Below are positions 33,110 to 43,939 of a DNA stretch of 64,000 nt, one piece after another. The stretch is from Sparassis latifolia (taxonomy: Eukaryota > Basidiomycota > Agaricomycetes > Polyporales > Sparassidaceae): positions 744,001-808,000 of the forward strand of contig CM031554.1 of the NCBI GenBank assembly GCA_018466975.1, read 5' to 3'. The translations under genes were made by a program, and so were the position numbers. Each line of letters starts with the position of its first letter. Within the stretch, counting starts at the first letter, position 1. The notes beneath the pieces are model-generated. The model was not told where the DNA came from, ran no database searches, and was given only the letters and a program-made list of their open reading frames with translations.

Positions 33110-33480
33110 GCTTTAAAATGATATTACTCTGTTCTTTTATCAAAACTATATAAGAACATTACTAAAAATTGTTAGTACACCCCTTCTAAAACTCACATTC
33201 AAAATTGCTTTAAAATGATACTAGTATGTTGTTTGCAAAAAGCATACAAAAACATTACTAAAAAGTGACTAGTTTGCATTTTAAAAGACTCAGTTGAAAA
33301 ATGGCTTTAAAATGCTGCTACTATGCTATTTTATAAAATTAATATAAAAACATTACTAAAAAGTGACTAGTATGTATTTTCAAAGATTCAGCTAAAAATG
33401 GCTTCAAAATAATATTACTATGTCATTTTATAAAATCTATATAAAAACATGACTAAAAAGTCATTAATATTTATTTTACA
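33110..33480. repeat. 97-bp satellite, four units
   Basis: GCTTTAAAATG or a variant starts units at 33110, 33207, 33304 and 33401, exactly 97 bp apart each time, although the units are diverged in sequence. Each holds CATTACTAAAAAGTGACTAG or similar. The constant period in spite of divergence implies selection against indels or an old, then frozen, array. Confidence 0.75.
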
Positions 33481-33699
33481 AGGATTACATTGATGACATG
33501 TACTTACTCCAAGGTAACTACCTGATAAAAGTTTCTTAGAATTTTAGATTCTATAGTCATGCCACAATTTTCCTTATACTTTTATACTTTTATGGATTTT
33601 TTTCAAAGTATTTGCTCTAATAGGCACCTGTTTGACAGCAAATATAAGTTAGGTCTCACGTGACTCAAATCATTTTCATCATATAAAAAAATATCTAAA

Positions 33700-34180
33700 A
33701 GTGTTATATACAATAGTCTACTATGTAATCAGATTTTCAGTATGATATCTAATATCAGATTGTAAGTGCCTCACAGTAGTCTGATATACTACCTATTATG
33801 TTTAGTAGAGGCCTTATAACACCCTATAATGTGAACTGGTAATGTCTAGTAAGCTCCTACAATATCTTACTACATAGTTTACTAACTTTTAGCAAGTTTC
33901 TCAGCATTGTACTGACCTTATATAGCCTGATATGTCACCTAGTATTTATTTGTAAGATCTTACAATAATGTGAAAGGGCATCTAGTATCAGTTTGTAGGA
34001 GTCTTACAACAATCTACCATATAATCTACTAAATCCTAATATACCCCCTACAAACCATGAATAGACCATTATATTTTCTCCTGACTCCTAGTATGTCATA
34101 CAGTAATGTCTAGTAAGCATTTTACAATATTCGACTACACTGAGTGATATGAGTTTATAAGAGCCTTATAGTAGTTTACA
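33700..34180. repeat. Degenerate palindromic array, part 1
   Basis: An irregular series of about 45-60-bp units built around a core like AGTATCAGTTTGTAAGAGCC followed by TTACAATAGTCTAC. GTAAG...CTTAC forms a small hairpin in most units. Continues at 34900-35430 and again at 40200-40850. Confidence 0.55.
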
Positions 34181-34205
34181 AATTCATCTACTGACTCTTA
34201 ATACG

Positions 34206-34560
34206 TAAGAATCATCACTACAAAACATGACACCAGCATTTGTTACAAATGTGCCTATAAGAATAACTACAAAAAATAACCCTAGAAACTGTAAAAAGGT
34301 GTGTCTATAAGAATAACTACAAAAAATGACCCTAAAAACTGTTACCAAGGTGCTGATAAGAATCACTACAAAAAATGACCCTAGAAACTGTTACTAATGT
34401 GCCTACAAGAATTACTACAAAAATTGTTACCAATGTGCCTATAAGAATCATGACAAAAAATGACACTAGAAACTGTTACCAATGTGCCTATAAGAATCAC
34501 TACAAAAAATAACCCTAGAAACTGTTACTAATGTGCCTACAACAATATATTTAAATCTAT
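34206..34560. repeat. 49/36-bp minisatellite, locus 1
   Basis: About seven units of consensus AAGAATCACTACAAAAAATG-ACCCTAGAAACTGTTACAAA-TGTGCCTAT. ACTACAAAA landmarks at 34217, 34266, 34316, 34365, 34414, 34450 and 34499 give spacings of 49, 50, 49, 49, 36 and 49. The short unit lacks the ATGACCCTAGAAA part. The same family forms locus 2 at 39530-40170. Confidence 0.8.
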
Positions 34561-34683
34561 GCAAAAAATTGTTATTGTATTCTCTACTAACTCCTAGTGT
34601 GCCATTTAATACTATGTAGTAAGTGTCCTACAATGTTCCACTACACATTTATTAATTGTGTGAGTTGATAAGGGCCATACTAT

Positions 34684-34900
34684 TACATCAGGAAAACCCC
34701 ACTTTTCCTTAAAAGGACACTTAAATAACTTAGATGGACTTATGGTTCTTATTTAAGGACATAAGGACAAAAAGGGCCTAAGGCATATTCCCTGAGTGTC
34801 TGAAATTCGACTTATTTGAACACTTATGGCCTTAAATAAGGGTTCTCAGACTCAAAAGTCTAAATAAGTCCATAAGAAAAAGTTGGGTTTTCCTGATGTA
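34684..34900. mobile_element. 217-bp MITE with TA flanks
   Basis: Terminal inverted repeats of about 28 bp: TACATCAGGAAAACCCCACT at the left and AGTTGGGTTTTCCTGATGTA at the right. If the repeats begin CATCAGG, both ends are flanked by TA, the duplication used by Tc1/mariner-type transposases. The interior contains further complementary blocks built on CTTATTTAAGG. Non-coding. Confidence 0.7.
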
Positions 34901-35430
34901 GTAGTCTACAAAGTCGCCTACTGCCTCATAGTATATTGTCTAGTAATGTTCAGCAAGTCAACAACACCCTACTATACTGGCTTCTAATAGTTTCTATAAT
35001 ATCAGTTTGTAATGAGCTTACAATACTTGGAAATGTTCCCTGGCATCACTTTGGAAAAATCATCAGTAACCTTCAATAGTCTCTAGGAATCTCTTGTAAG
35101 TATGTGAGTTTATAAGGGCCTTATAATAGTTAAATATGTCATCTAGTATCAGTTTATAAGATGCTTACAACAGTTTAGTATACCACTTAGTATCCATTGG
35201 TAGGAGCCTTACAGTAGCCTACAAAGGGATATACTGACTTCTAGCATGTTGTATAGTAACACTTAGTAAGCCTCCTGCAATGTCGTTTATTGAGTTCTAG
35301 TACACCCTCTAGAATTAGTTTGTAAGGGCCTCATAATATTCTGATATGTCATCTAGTTTATGTTGTAAAGGCCTTATAATAGTTTAAAATGTCACCTAGT
35401 ATGGGTTTGTAAACACCTTAGAATTGTTGT
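34901..35430. repeat. Degenerate palindromic array, part 2
   Basis: Continuation of the 33.7-kb array after the MITE insertion. Segments at 34908-34990 and 35228-35340 match 40318-40400 and 40630-40740 in the same order, so this and the 40.2-40.85 kb stretch are diverged duplicates of one larger region. Confidence 0.55.
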
Positions 35431-35930
35431 CATAACCTGCACTTATACCCAAACTCCGAGCCTATAGTGCTTAAAAGCTGCCTTACAACAGTTACTAATG
35501 AAGCTAATAACCTGGAAGTCAAGCTCTGGTAAATGACTCTTTAGTCCAGAAACAAAAGTGCTGACTTTGAACATTTTTCTGCATTTAGTAATTCTTCAGC
35601 CACCAGAGTGCTGAGAACGAAAAAAGTGTCGATGTGCTCAATTTTTTGGATCTAATCTCCGGGCACTATCCTCTAAAGTAGAGGCGTACAAGATTAGCCG
35701 CGCGGCGTCTCAGTGGGCAGGTCAGTGCACTCTCCTGTGTCCCTTCCAAGTTTCGCTGCTCCGCGTGGGGAGCAGGTATTGCTGTTTCCGAATATGAATA
35801 CAGGGCGCAGGAAGTACTCGGCCACCTCGAGGACCGGTATCTGCGCTTCGTTGATTAGACTGGTGAAATCAACATTTTATTAAACACCGACACATTGACG
35901 CTTTTTTCGTTGTCCGCTCAAACCTTAACT
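35431..35930. other. GC-richer island inside AT-rich DNA
   Basis: From about 35640 to 35880 the sequence is visibly richer in G, C and CpG than its surroundings (for example GCCGCGCGGCGTCTCAGTGG at about 35696). TCTCAGTGGGCAGG and AAGTTTCGCTGCTCC vaguely recall polymerase III boxes, but no tRNA fold can be drawn. It may be a younger insertion. Confidence 0.35.
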
Positions 35931-35949
35931 AATTTAGGCAAGTCTTGGT

Positions 35950-36750
35950 TCCCACACTTTCAGCCAAACTTGCAAGGCCTGTATCTTACTCAATTCTACT
36001 TGGATTTTGATGAATCTAGTAGACATTCTGACCAGTCTGTTGAGCTTAATCTGATGGTATCACTTTTAGAACACAGGAATCACTTTCTGCAGTGCTACAA
36101 TTCATTTTGGCTCAAAGCACTTGTTTTCACACATCTAGCCAAACTTGTCAGGCTTGTAGTTCACTCAATTCTGCTCGGATTTGAATAAAACTGGTAGGCA
36201 TTCTGACCGAATTTTCAAGCTGAATCTGACGGTGTTACTCTTAGAATATCAGGATCACTTGCTGGAGTGCTACAATCCATTTTCTCAGTTTTCTCTCACT
36301 TCTGCTTGTGTCTTTAATGTACACTGCTTGTAAAAAATAAAACACCCAATCTAACATGTTTATGTGCATTTTAGAATCATTCACAAATTTTCCTGGCATT
36401 TAGACAATTTTCTACACTTCACACTAAGCATTCCAATTCAAAACTGAGCTATCTCAGCTAGTTTTACTCAGATTTACTTGAATTAAGGGAGCATTATGCT
36501 CCATTTCCTTCACAGATTTCAATGGTACTGCTTTTCCTGTGTTGGAATTAGTATGTGCTTCTATAATTTCACTGACAATGATGCATTAGTCTTCTGTGGC
36601 TGTTGTGGCACTTCTATTAATTACTATTTGTGCAAGTCGCATTGATTTTTACTACAATCACTTTGAAAGACCGACTGTATGCAAGATGTAGTACAGTAAC
36701 AACTGGCACTACAAAGTTTGTAGTTAAACTCTAGACCTAACCCAGGACTA
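35950..36750. repeat. Dispersed repeat, copy 1 (with an internal duplication)
   Basis: Two versions of a roughly 175-bp sequence lie side by side, one from about 35958 (CAGCCAAACTTGCAAGGC) and one from about 36135. The second continues rightward into 36330-36750, which matches 43240-43680. The same unit starts again at 43053. Non-coding; the element type is unknown. Confidence 0.6.
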
Positions 36751-36821
36751 GGAGCATCTGATGTATACAAATTTGTATTGAAAAGTCGTTCTCACGCATA
36801 GGGGCACTTGAACATGTCCCT

Positions 36822-36890
36822 CAGAATTTGGCCGAAGGCCCATCCCAAGAACGATTCCTTCATACCTCAGGAATCGTAACCACTCCTTGA
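36822..36890. repeat. Hairpin motif, copy 1
   Basis: ACGATTCCT and AGGAATCGT form a perfect 9-bp stem with a short loop (about 36851-36878). Related sequences lie inverted at 38820-38870 and 39430-39480. The core overlaps in sequence with the LTR-end-like unit (GGAACGATTCCTGAGG). Confidence 0.5.
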
Positions 36891-37660
36891 GACACTTAGC
36901 TTTTTCTCACTCATTTTTCCACATTTTGCCTCGGAGTTTTTTTGTACATGTATTAGTACTATGTGACATACTCCTACAAAAATATTGGAGACTAGATTTG
37001 CCTGGATGGTTTCTGAGAGCTGGAAAGATGTGAAAATGACTTAAAGCCCAGATTTCTTGTGCAGGGTCCTGAGCTTCTCTGGGCTCACAAAAATAAAAAA
37101 AACCTTCACAAGTCTACTGAATAACATTCAACTTGATGCCTAAATGTATTGCAAGGGGATCAAGCTGGAGAGAAACATATAAATGCACTTTAGAGCATCC
37201 TTGAGACAGGTTGACGCAGTGCCAGGTGTCACATCACATCTCTAAAAAAAGAATTTGTCAGCCAAACCATTCCAAATCAGATAAGAATTGATGAGATGTC
37301 ACACTGTGGTAAAACCACTAATAACGAGTTTTGCAACTGATTCCACTCTAGGCAGATATACACTTGGTGGATAGAGCTCAAAATTTATGATCATATAAGA
37401 AGAAGTATGTAGAATTCATAATCTTCACTCTGATCTAAGATTAGAGGAGGGGTGAGTGTTTGCCAGGTTTAAGAAGATTCGAGTGTCTCAAGGACCGGTA
37501 GATGACTGTATTAGTCTGTCATTTGCTTTTGTATTTTTGTATAATTCACTTTTTTTCTTGCTGTTTTCCTGCCTTGAATACATATTTTGTGAATAACAAC
37601 AAACCTTAAAAGGCAACCTGATTTAGTGGCTTATATTCCATGATCGACTACTTTCTGCAA
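36891..37660. other. Unassigned AT-rich stretch
   Basis: No gene, RNA or clear repeat is seen. The sequence near 37485-37500 (CTCAAGGACCGGTAGA) resembles, inverted, 32213-32230, indicating shared repeat ancestry. Confidence 0.35.
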
Positions 37661-38705
37661 TTGCCACCATGACTTTATCTTCAGAGATTCTCTGTATGGT
37701 GCTTGAGGAGGTGGTGATTCCTTGGTCTGATCTAGACGATAATACAAAATATTAGCAGCTCTTCCTTTGAACTGTGGATCCCTTTTTCTACTGCGAGGTG
37801 ACACCTCCACCTGCAGCCATTCACATCACTAGTGCAGACTCTCTTCAGGAGCTTTTTCATGACATCATTACTTTTGAAACGACTTGCTGTCACTGTTCTC
37901 TTGTGTATGGTGACACCATAAGCAATCAATGAACTCACAGAAACTTCCTTGACATCGATCTGCTCCAGATCAAGTGTGATCTTGCTGTCATTGGTCAGGG
38001 CTTCGCACAGATGGCAGTTAGACTTATGGATCACCTTTCTGAGCTGAACTACATCATTGCGGAAAGTCATATCCTGTCACAGGGGGATGTCATTGTGGAT
38101 CACTTGATATCCTGATGGCCAGAGAACTAATGTCCTCTCAAACACTTTCATTTGTATGACTACTGACAGTTGGTGATTTTGTGAGTAGCATTATAAATAC
38201 GATGACATTGACATGGCTAATACTTATTATAGAATGATATCACCCAGCTTACAGCATCAACTCCTTGAACAAATCCTCTTTTTCTCATCCATCTTGCAAA
38301 ATGTCGTCATCTTTGAATGGTCGCCATCAACTCACGACTTTTTGCATATCCCATTCCACTTCTACCAGCCACCATTTCTGAACTCCCTGCCTTCTTTGCA
38401 ACCAGTACTTTCAACTACAAAGGTCGAAAGCGTGATCTAGCATGTATATGGTACAATGCTATACTCTCATTACGATGAATCTTCCTATCCTATGCTGAGA
38501 TCCCCTGGATGTGTGGAGTTCAGATAGAGAGTCTCATAGGAAAGAAGTGTTGGTGCAGCATACAATTGGTGGGAGGTTTGAAGTTATAGAGGCTTTGGAC
38601 TCTAGCCTGTATGAGGGACATCAATATGATCCTCATCCCTTTGATAGACAAGATCACACAGAGGTGTATCCCAATCCTTACAATTTGAATTCACAGATGG
38701 AATGA
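37660..38705 (+). pseudogene. Possible decayed coding remnant
   Basis: Short protein-like pieces occur on the plus strand: MTLSSEILCMVLEEVVIPWS from 37669, then, at about 38510-38700, HRKEVLVQHTIGGRFEVIEA and EGHQYDPHPFDRQDH. The first resembles the start of F-box-type proteins, but the match is too short to name. A 112-codon frame lies on the other strand (37732-38070) with no recognised motif. Treat as unidentified. Confidence 0.2.
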
Positions 38706-39529
38706 TCTAAGGTAAATGTGCTTGTCATCAGAAGATAATGTACGCTCGGAGAGTAGACATTGAACATAACTTTTTTCTTCTATTCTTCCTTTTCCCTCCA
38801 TTTTTCTCATGTACACAGAGATTACAATTCCTGAGGTACGAAGAGAATCGTTCTTATATGCGGTGGGCCTTTGGAGGCTGAGGTGAATCGTGACGCACTT
38901 TTCCCCAAACTGTGGGAAAATCTCAGAGATAGAACTTAGCTACAAACATTCTAATGGCCCTTCTTGCCCAACTACAAGTTGATTATAAGTGGACGTTCAA
39001 AACAGTTGTATTGAAAACTGGCGCGACTTGTATAAATAACCATCAACAGATGCTTGGCTGCAGCACTTAGATTAGATAACAGATAACAGCTCTATTTCAG
39101 AGAATATTGAAATTACATTCTATGAAGTGTTGTACTGAGTTCAATGCATTGTAACTATCATCATTAAATTGAAACCAAAAAGTAGACCTAGTTAGCACCC
39201 TAAAACATTCAATTTTATTAAGATTTGAGTAACATACCACTTTTGCAATACTAAGGTAAATGGCAAGAAGGCCTGCTTAGTCAGTTTCCTAATTTGGGAA
39301 CTGAACTACCTAAAGTACCCATGATTGTCTAGGTCATATCTCTAATTTTTTCGCATTTTTCTGCCTTTTAAAAAGATTTCTGACCTCAAAATACACTTGC
39401 CCAAATTGGGAAAGTCAGGAGTCTTTGAAGTTACGATTCCTGAGAAATGAAAAGAATCATTCTTACGATGGGACTTTGACGACATAATCCTAAAAAAGTA
39501 TTATAATGATGCCTACATTCATTACATTA
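38706..39529. other. Unassigned stretch with hairpin motifs
   Basis: Contains copies 2 and 3 of the ATTCCTGAGG...GAATCGTTCTTA motif (38825-38855 and about 39434-39462). Otherwise AT-rich and without recognisable features. Confidence 0.4.
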
Positions 39530-40175
39530 CAAATAAGAATTACTACAAAAAATAACACTAGAAACTATTACAAATGTACCTATGAGAATCACTACAAAAA
39601 AATGTTACCAATGTGCCTATAAGAATCACTACAAAAAATGACTCTAGAAGCTATTACAAATGTGCCTATAAGAATCACTACAAAAAATAGCACTAGAAAC
39701 TGTTTCAAATGTTCGTATAAGAATCACTACAAAAAATGACCCTAGAACCTGTTACAAATGTACGTATAAGAATCACTACAAAAATGACCCAAGAAACTAT
39801 TACAAATGTGCCTACAAGAATCACTACAAAAAATAAGCCTAAAAACTGTTACAAATGTGCCTACAAGAATCATTACAAAAAATGTTACCAACGTGCCTAT
39901 AAGAATCCCTACAAAAAATGACACTAGAAACTGTTACAAACGTGCATACAAGAATCACTACAAAAAATGAGACTAGAATCACCACAAAAAATGACCTTAG
40001 AAACTGTTACAAATTTGCGTATAAGAATCACTACAAAAAATGACCCTAAGAATCATTACAAAAAATGTTGCTAATGTGCCAATAAGAATCACTACAAAAA
40101 ATGACCCTATAAACTGTTACAAATGTGCCTATAAGAATCACTACAAGAAATAGCACTAGAAACTTACAAATCTGT
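39530..40175. repeat. 49/36-bp minisatellite, locus 2
   Basis: About 13 units of the family also found at 34206-34560. ACTACAAAA landmarks (39542, 39591, 39628, 39677, 39726, 39775, 39823 and so on) give spacings of mostly 49 and occasionally 36-37, the same two unit lengths as locus 1. Short frames through it encode repeats of YKCAYKNHYKK type and are not genes. Confidence 0.8.
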
Positions 40176-40199
40176 GTATAACAAGGCATTAAAATCTAT

Positions 40200-40850
40200 G
40201 CAAGAAAATTTTATTATATTATGTACTAACTTCTAGTATGTGATCTAATTATGTCGAGTAAGTGTCCTACAATATCCCATTATACTGCATAGTGTGAGTT
40301 TTGAAGAGCCTTATAATAGTTTACAAAGTCACCTACTGACTCTTAGTATATTGTCTAGTAATATTCAGTAAGTCAACAATAACCTATTATGCTGGTTCCT
40401 AATGTACTCGTTACTATCAGTTTGTAATAAGCTTACAACAGTCACCTGGTATCACTTTGTAAGAGTCTTCAGTAACCTATAGTAGTGTTCTAGTACAACA
40501 GTCACCTGGTATCACTTTGTAAGAGTCTTCAGTAACCTATAGTAGTGTTCTAGTACACTATCTGTAAGATGCTTACAATAGTTGAGTATACCATTAACTG
40601 CTAGTTGATGATTACAATACACTACAAAGTGTTATATTGACCTCCTAGTATGTTGTCTAGTAATGTTTAGTAAGCCTTCTACAACATCTTATTATGCCAT
40701 TTATTGAATTCTGGTACACCCTCTAGCATTGGTTTGTAAGAACCTTAGAATGACCTATAAGACTGCCTAGTTACCACTATAATGGCATGCTATACTGTCT
40801 ACTGACACCTAGGATGACATCTAGTATGAGTTTCTAAGGACCTTACATCA
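40200..40850. repeat. Degenerate palindromic array, part 3
   Basis: Diverged duplicate of 34560-35430. It contains an exact tandem duplication: positions 40441-40496 are repeated at 40501-40556, a 60-bp period with no difference in the first 56 bases. Everything around it is heavily diverged, so this duplication is young or an assembly artefact. Confidence 0.65.
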
Positions 40851-40934
40851 TGTCACAATTTTTCTGGTATTTGTGCGATTTTTTTGGATTTTATTGTAAG
40901 TGTTTGCTCCAGCCACAAGTCACGTTTCACACAG

Positions 40935-41136
40935 GCGTTAACGAGATGACAAAAACTCGCGCTGCCACTAGTCTCACAAGCCAGACATATATGCTGTGCC
41001 ATTCCTCGGCTCCGCCTCGGAGGCTGCCAAGTACCAACGTCGGACATCGAAAAAACCACTGCAGCCAGCACAGCATAACGTCTGGTGACTTTCGGTACAG
41101 CGGGTGTAGATAACCTCGGTCCCGTGATCAAGTCGC
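40935..41136 (+). repeat. About 200-bp inverted repeat, left arm
   Basis: Pairs with 42801-42991. Shared blocks include ATCGAAAAAACCACTGCAGC, TCTGGTGACTTT(C/T)GGTACAGC and GGGTGTAGATAACCTCGGTC. Lies just upstream of a plus-strand frame at 41179. The two arms could be terminal repeats of one element or the 5' flanks of two copies of a gene placed tail to tail. Confidence 0.7.
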
Positions 41137-41178
41137 ATCTCATTGGCTGCAATGCGTCTGAGTTTCTGATCGTACTTC

Positions 41179-41646
41179 GTGATGCCATCTTCAGCTGCTG
41201 CCTTCTATTCTGATGATGAGTCCGACTGTGACGATGAGGACTCTCTTGGCGAAACTGAAGATACTGGTGGCTATGAATCTCCGGGCAAGGGTCAGGAAAA
41301 TTCCGCCAGCAGTGATGACCACCAACGGACAGCTAGTGCAACACCACATCAAGACCGCACTCACAAGCTTAGGAGTAACCTGGAAGCTAGTGGGGACATT
41401 GCTGAATGTGTGATATGGGTGCTGGAGTTCATGGATTCTCAAAACATCAATCTCCCTCTCTTCCTCTGGGCTCTGAGTTGGAATCCAGCTATGCTGGAAT
41501 TGGTCTCGCACGGCAAGGCAAGGTATGCAAGAACCTCACTGATGGTTAGCGAGGAGCTCTCAGTGCCATGTGCACCCTTCTTCTTTCGCCACTTTACCTT
41601 CTTGAAGACAGACAGCTCGACCAAGATAATTACCACGGCAGGTTGA
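41179..41646 (+). pseudogene. Plus-strand ORF fragment, possibly transposon-derived
   Basis: 155 codons starting within 45 bp of the left arm. An acidic Ser-rich start (SDDESDCDDEDSLGE) is followed by DSQNINLPLFLWALSWN and ARYARTSLMVSEEL, a pattern I recall from multicopy hypothetical proteins of Agaricomycetes (from memory, unverified). From about 41560 the strand is shared with the 3' part of the helicase remnant running the other way, so the frame is broken there. Confidence 0.35.
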
Positions 41647-42760
41647 CCTGAATGTCCTGCACGTCCGTAGCGTTGTAGCCACATAAAAAGGGATAAAGGG
41701 ACCATGAACTGAACAATCCGCAGAATATCCGAGATATCCAATCCCTGGCAAGTGAATGAGAGTCAGTACTATGTAGAACATGTCAAGGGATGTGTTCACT
41801 CACCATTGCTGCTGCCTCGGTGGCACACAGGATCTTGGTCTTCCCTGATCGAAAATCTTGCATGGCTTTTTTCCAGGCTCGCGGAGACCGCATTACATGC
41901 ACGAAGTCTACCTGGTCACGCATATGTTCAGGTAGGAGACTTTGAAGGTGCTTGTATGCGCAATAGGTGACCTCTCGGCTATTACAGAACACAACTGTCC
42001 GAACCAGAGATTCTCGAAAGCCCTTCATCGAGTACAAAGTTCAAAGCATCAAGATCAGACGCAACGCCATTCAGGTACCAGGAGACTTTGAAGGTGCTTG
42101 TATGCGCAATAGGTTGAGAACTGTGGGTGTTCGAGGCACATCTCCGGCGATGTAAGGAGAATCCGATGCTTGCGGAATGCAATCTCCTGCACGATCGACT
42201 GAAAAACAAATCTCCCTTGACAATTCTAGTACATACCTGGTGAAGAGTCCGATTGTAGACATCACTATTGACGGGTGTAGCCACGAGACCTATTTTCTTA
42301 AAGCATTCAGCCTGCGCACAACCAACAGCATCCTAGTTGAATTCCTCGACAGTTAGATATATATATCGGGACTGACTTGTTCATTCTCCTGCTCATTCAG
42401 AGGTGATATAACAAGTATCATCTTCCTCTTGGTCTCATCCGCAAGGAGTGGCATAGCGAAGAGCATAGTCTTTCCGGCACCAGTGGAAGCAATTACAATA
42501 CAATCTAAGCTTAGCAGAAGTGCCTCTCCAACTTTAAGCTGCCAATTGTAAGGTGTGTTGCCATTGAAAGCCATATGGAAGTTTTCGATGAGAAGCTGGC
42601 ACGTAGCTGCAGAGTCATACTGCCGAGATTTCACAGCGGCTGCACGAGTAATGTTCAGGATCTCGTAGAAGTCCAGGCCAGCGACGTTGAGTGGAGCAGC
42701 AGAACAGTAAGATTTTGATGGCATTCTATGACTACAGAGTGCTAGATGAGATGTCGGCAC
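41560..42760 (-). pseudogene. RecQ-like DEAD-box helicase fragments
   Basis: Three minus-strand pieces in order: 42760-42353 with YNWQLKVGEALLLSLDCIVI, STGAGKT (motif I) and KMILVISPLNEQE (motif Ia); 42037-41783 with RTVVFCNSREVTYCAYKHLQ and KTKILCATEAAAMV (motifs IV-V); and about 41740-41560 with DILRIVQFMVPLSLFMWLQR, YGRAGHSGQP (motif VI) and VELSVFKKV. The middle part with the DEAD/H motif is missing or scrambled, so it is a remnant. RecQ-like helicases are often multicopy and mobile-element-linked in basidiomycetes. It is enclosed by the 200-bp inverted repeats. Confidence 0.65.
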
Positions 42761-42800
42761 GTATACGGAGGAGCGCGGTCTTAGTAGCTGTACTCACGAC

Positions 42801-42991
42801 GCGACTTGATCACAGGACCGAGGTTATCTACACCCGCTGTACCAAAAGTCACCAGATGTTATAGCCCGGAGGCTGCAGTGGTTTTTTCGATCTCCGACAT
42901 AGTGTTTTTCGACAGCCTCCATGCGGTGAACATCTGGAATCGAGACTACACTGCCATGTGATGCAGTGCGAGTTTTTGTCTCGCCAACGCC
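42801..42991 (-). repeat. About 200-bp inverted repeat, right arm
   Basis: Reverse complement of the left arm at 40935-41136. It lies directly upstream of the start of the helicase remnant. Differences are mostly single-base transitions. Confidence 0.7.
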
Positions 42992-43034
42992 CAAATAGGT
43001 GCTGTGGCGCGAAACTCGAGTGACATGTGATAAG

Positions 43035-43680
43035 TGTGGCTGGAAGTACTTCCAGCCAAACTTGCAAGGCTTGTGGTTCACTCAATTCTGCTCGGATTTT
43101 GATGAACCCGGTAGGCATTCTAACCGAATTTTTAAGCTGAATCTGATGGTGTCACTTTTAGAACATAATAGTGACTTTCTGCAGTGCTACAATTCAATTT
43201 CTCTGTTTTCTCTCACTCCTGCTTGTTTCTTCAATGTGTACTGCTTGTAATAAATAAGGCGCCCTATCTAACAACATGTACATGTATATTATAGGGTCAT
43301 TCCACAATTTAAATGGCATTTTTACAATTTTTCTACACTTCAGGCTGAGCATTCTAATTTAAAACTGAGGTATCTCAGCCAGTTTTACTTAGATTTACTT
43401 GGTTTAAGAGAGTATTCTGAACTGTGTTATGCATAGATTTTAATACCACTAAGGTCTACATCTTAGAATTACTGTGTGCTTCCCTTATTTCACTAACTAT
43501 AATGCATCAACCTTCTGTGGCTGCTGTACTACTTTTGTTTGTTGAGCTCTATTTGTGCAAGTCGCATTGGTTTTCACTACAACCACTTTGAAACACCGAC
43601 TCTAGTAGTTCATTAACATCAGGGAGTACAAAATTTGTAGTCTGACCTTAGCTAGGCCTAATCCAGAATGCTAAATTCAA
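43035..43680. repeat. Dispersed repeat, copy 2
   Basis: Matches 36135-36750 throughout, starting CAGCCAAACTTGCAAGGC at 43053 and sharing CTACACTTCA and TGCAAGTCGCATTG(G/A)TTTT further on. Non-coding. Confidence 0.6.
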
Positions 43681-43939
43681 AAATCCTGTTAATATAACAT
43701 ATTTTTGGATGGGGTCAACAAAATTTTTGAATTCTGCCTGTTCCGCAGTCTTAGCTTCTTGCTATACAACCACCACCATCAACTCTGGCCATTTGATCAA
43801 GCATACTCCAATATGTTACTTCTTCTTTGGCTGCTTGCCATTGCTGTCTACATATATCCAGCATGCTACCTACAGCATCCATTAGTTGATACAGCAGGTA
43901 ATGTAGCATTATTTAACAGCTCATTATTGGCACTTACTT

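Noticed and set aside
35690..35790. tRNA or SINE in the GC-rich island
   Set aside because: A-box-like and B-box-like strings are weak and no stem structure fits; kept only as a compositional anomaly.
39530..40175. CRISPR-like regularly spaced repeats
   Set aside because: The units are contiguous 49/36-bp minisatellite copies with no unique spacers, in a eukaryotic genome.
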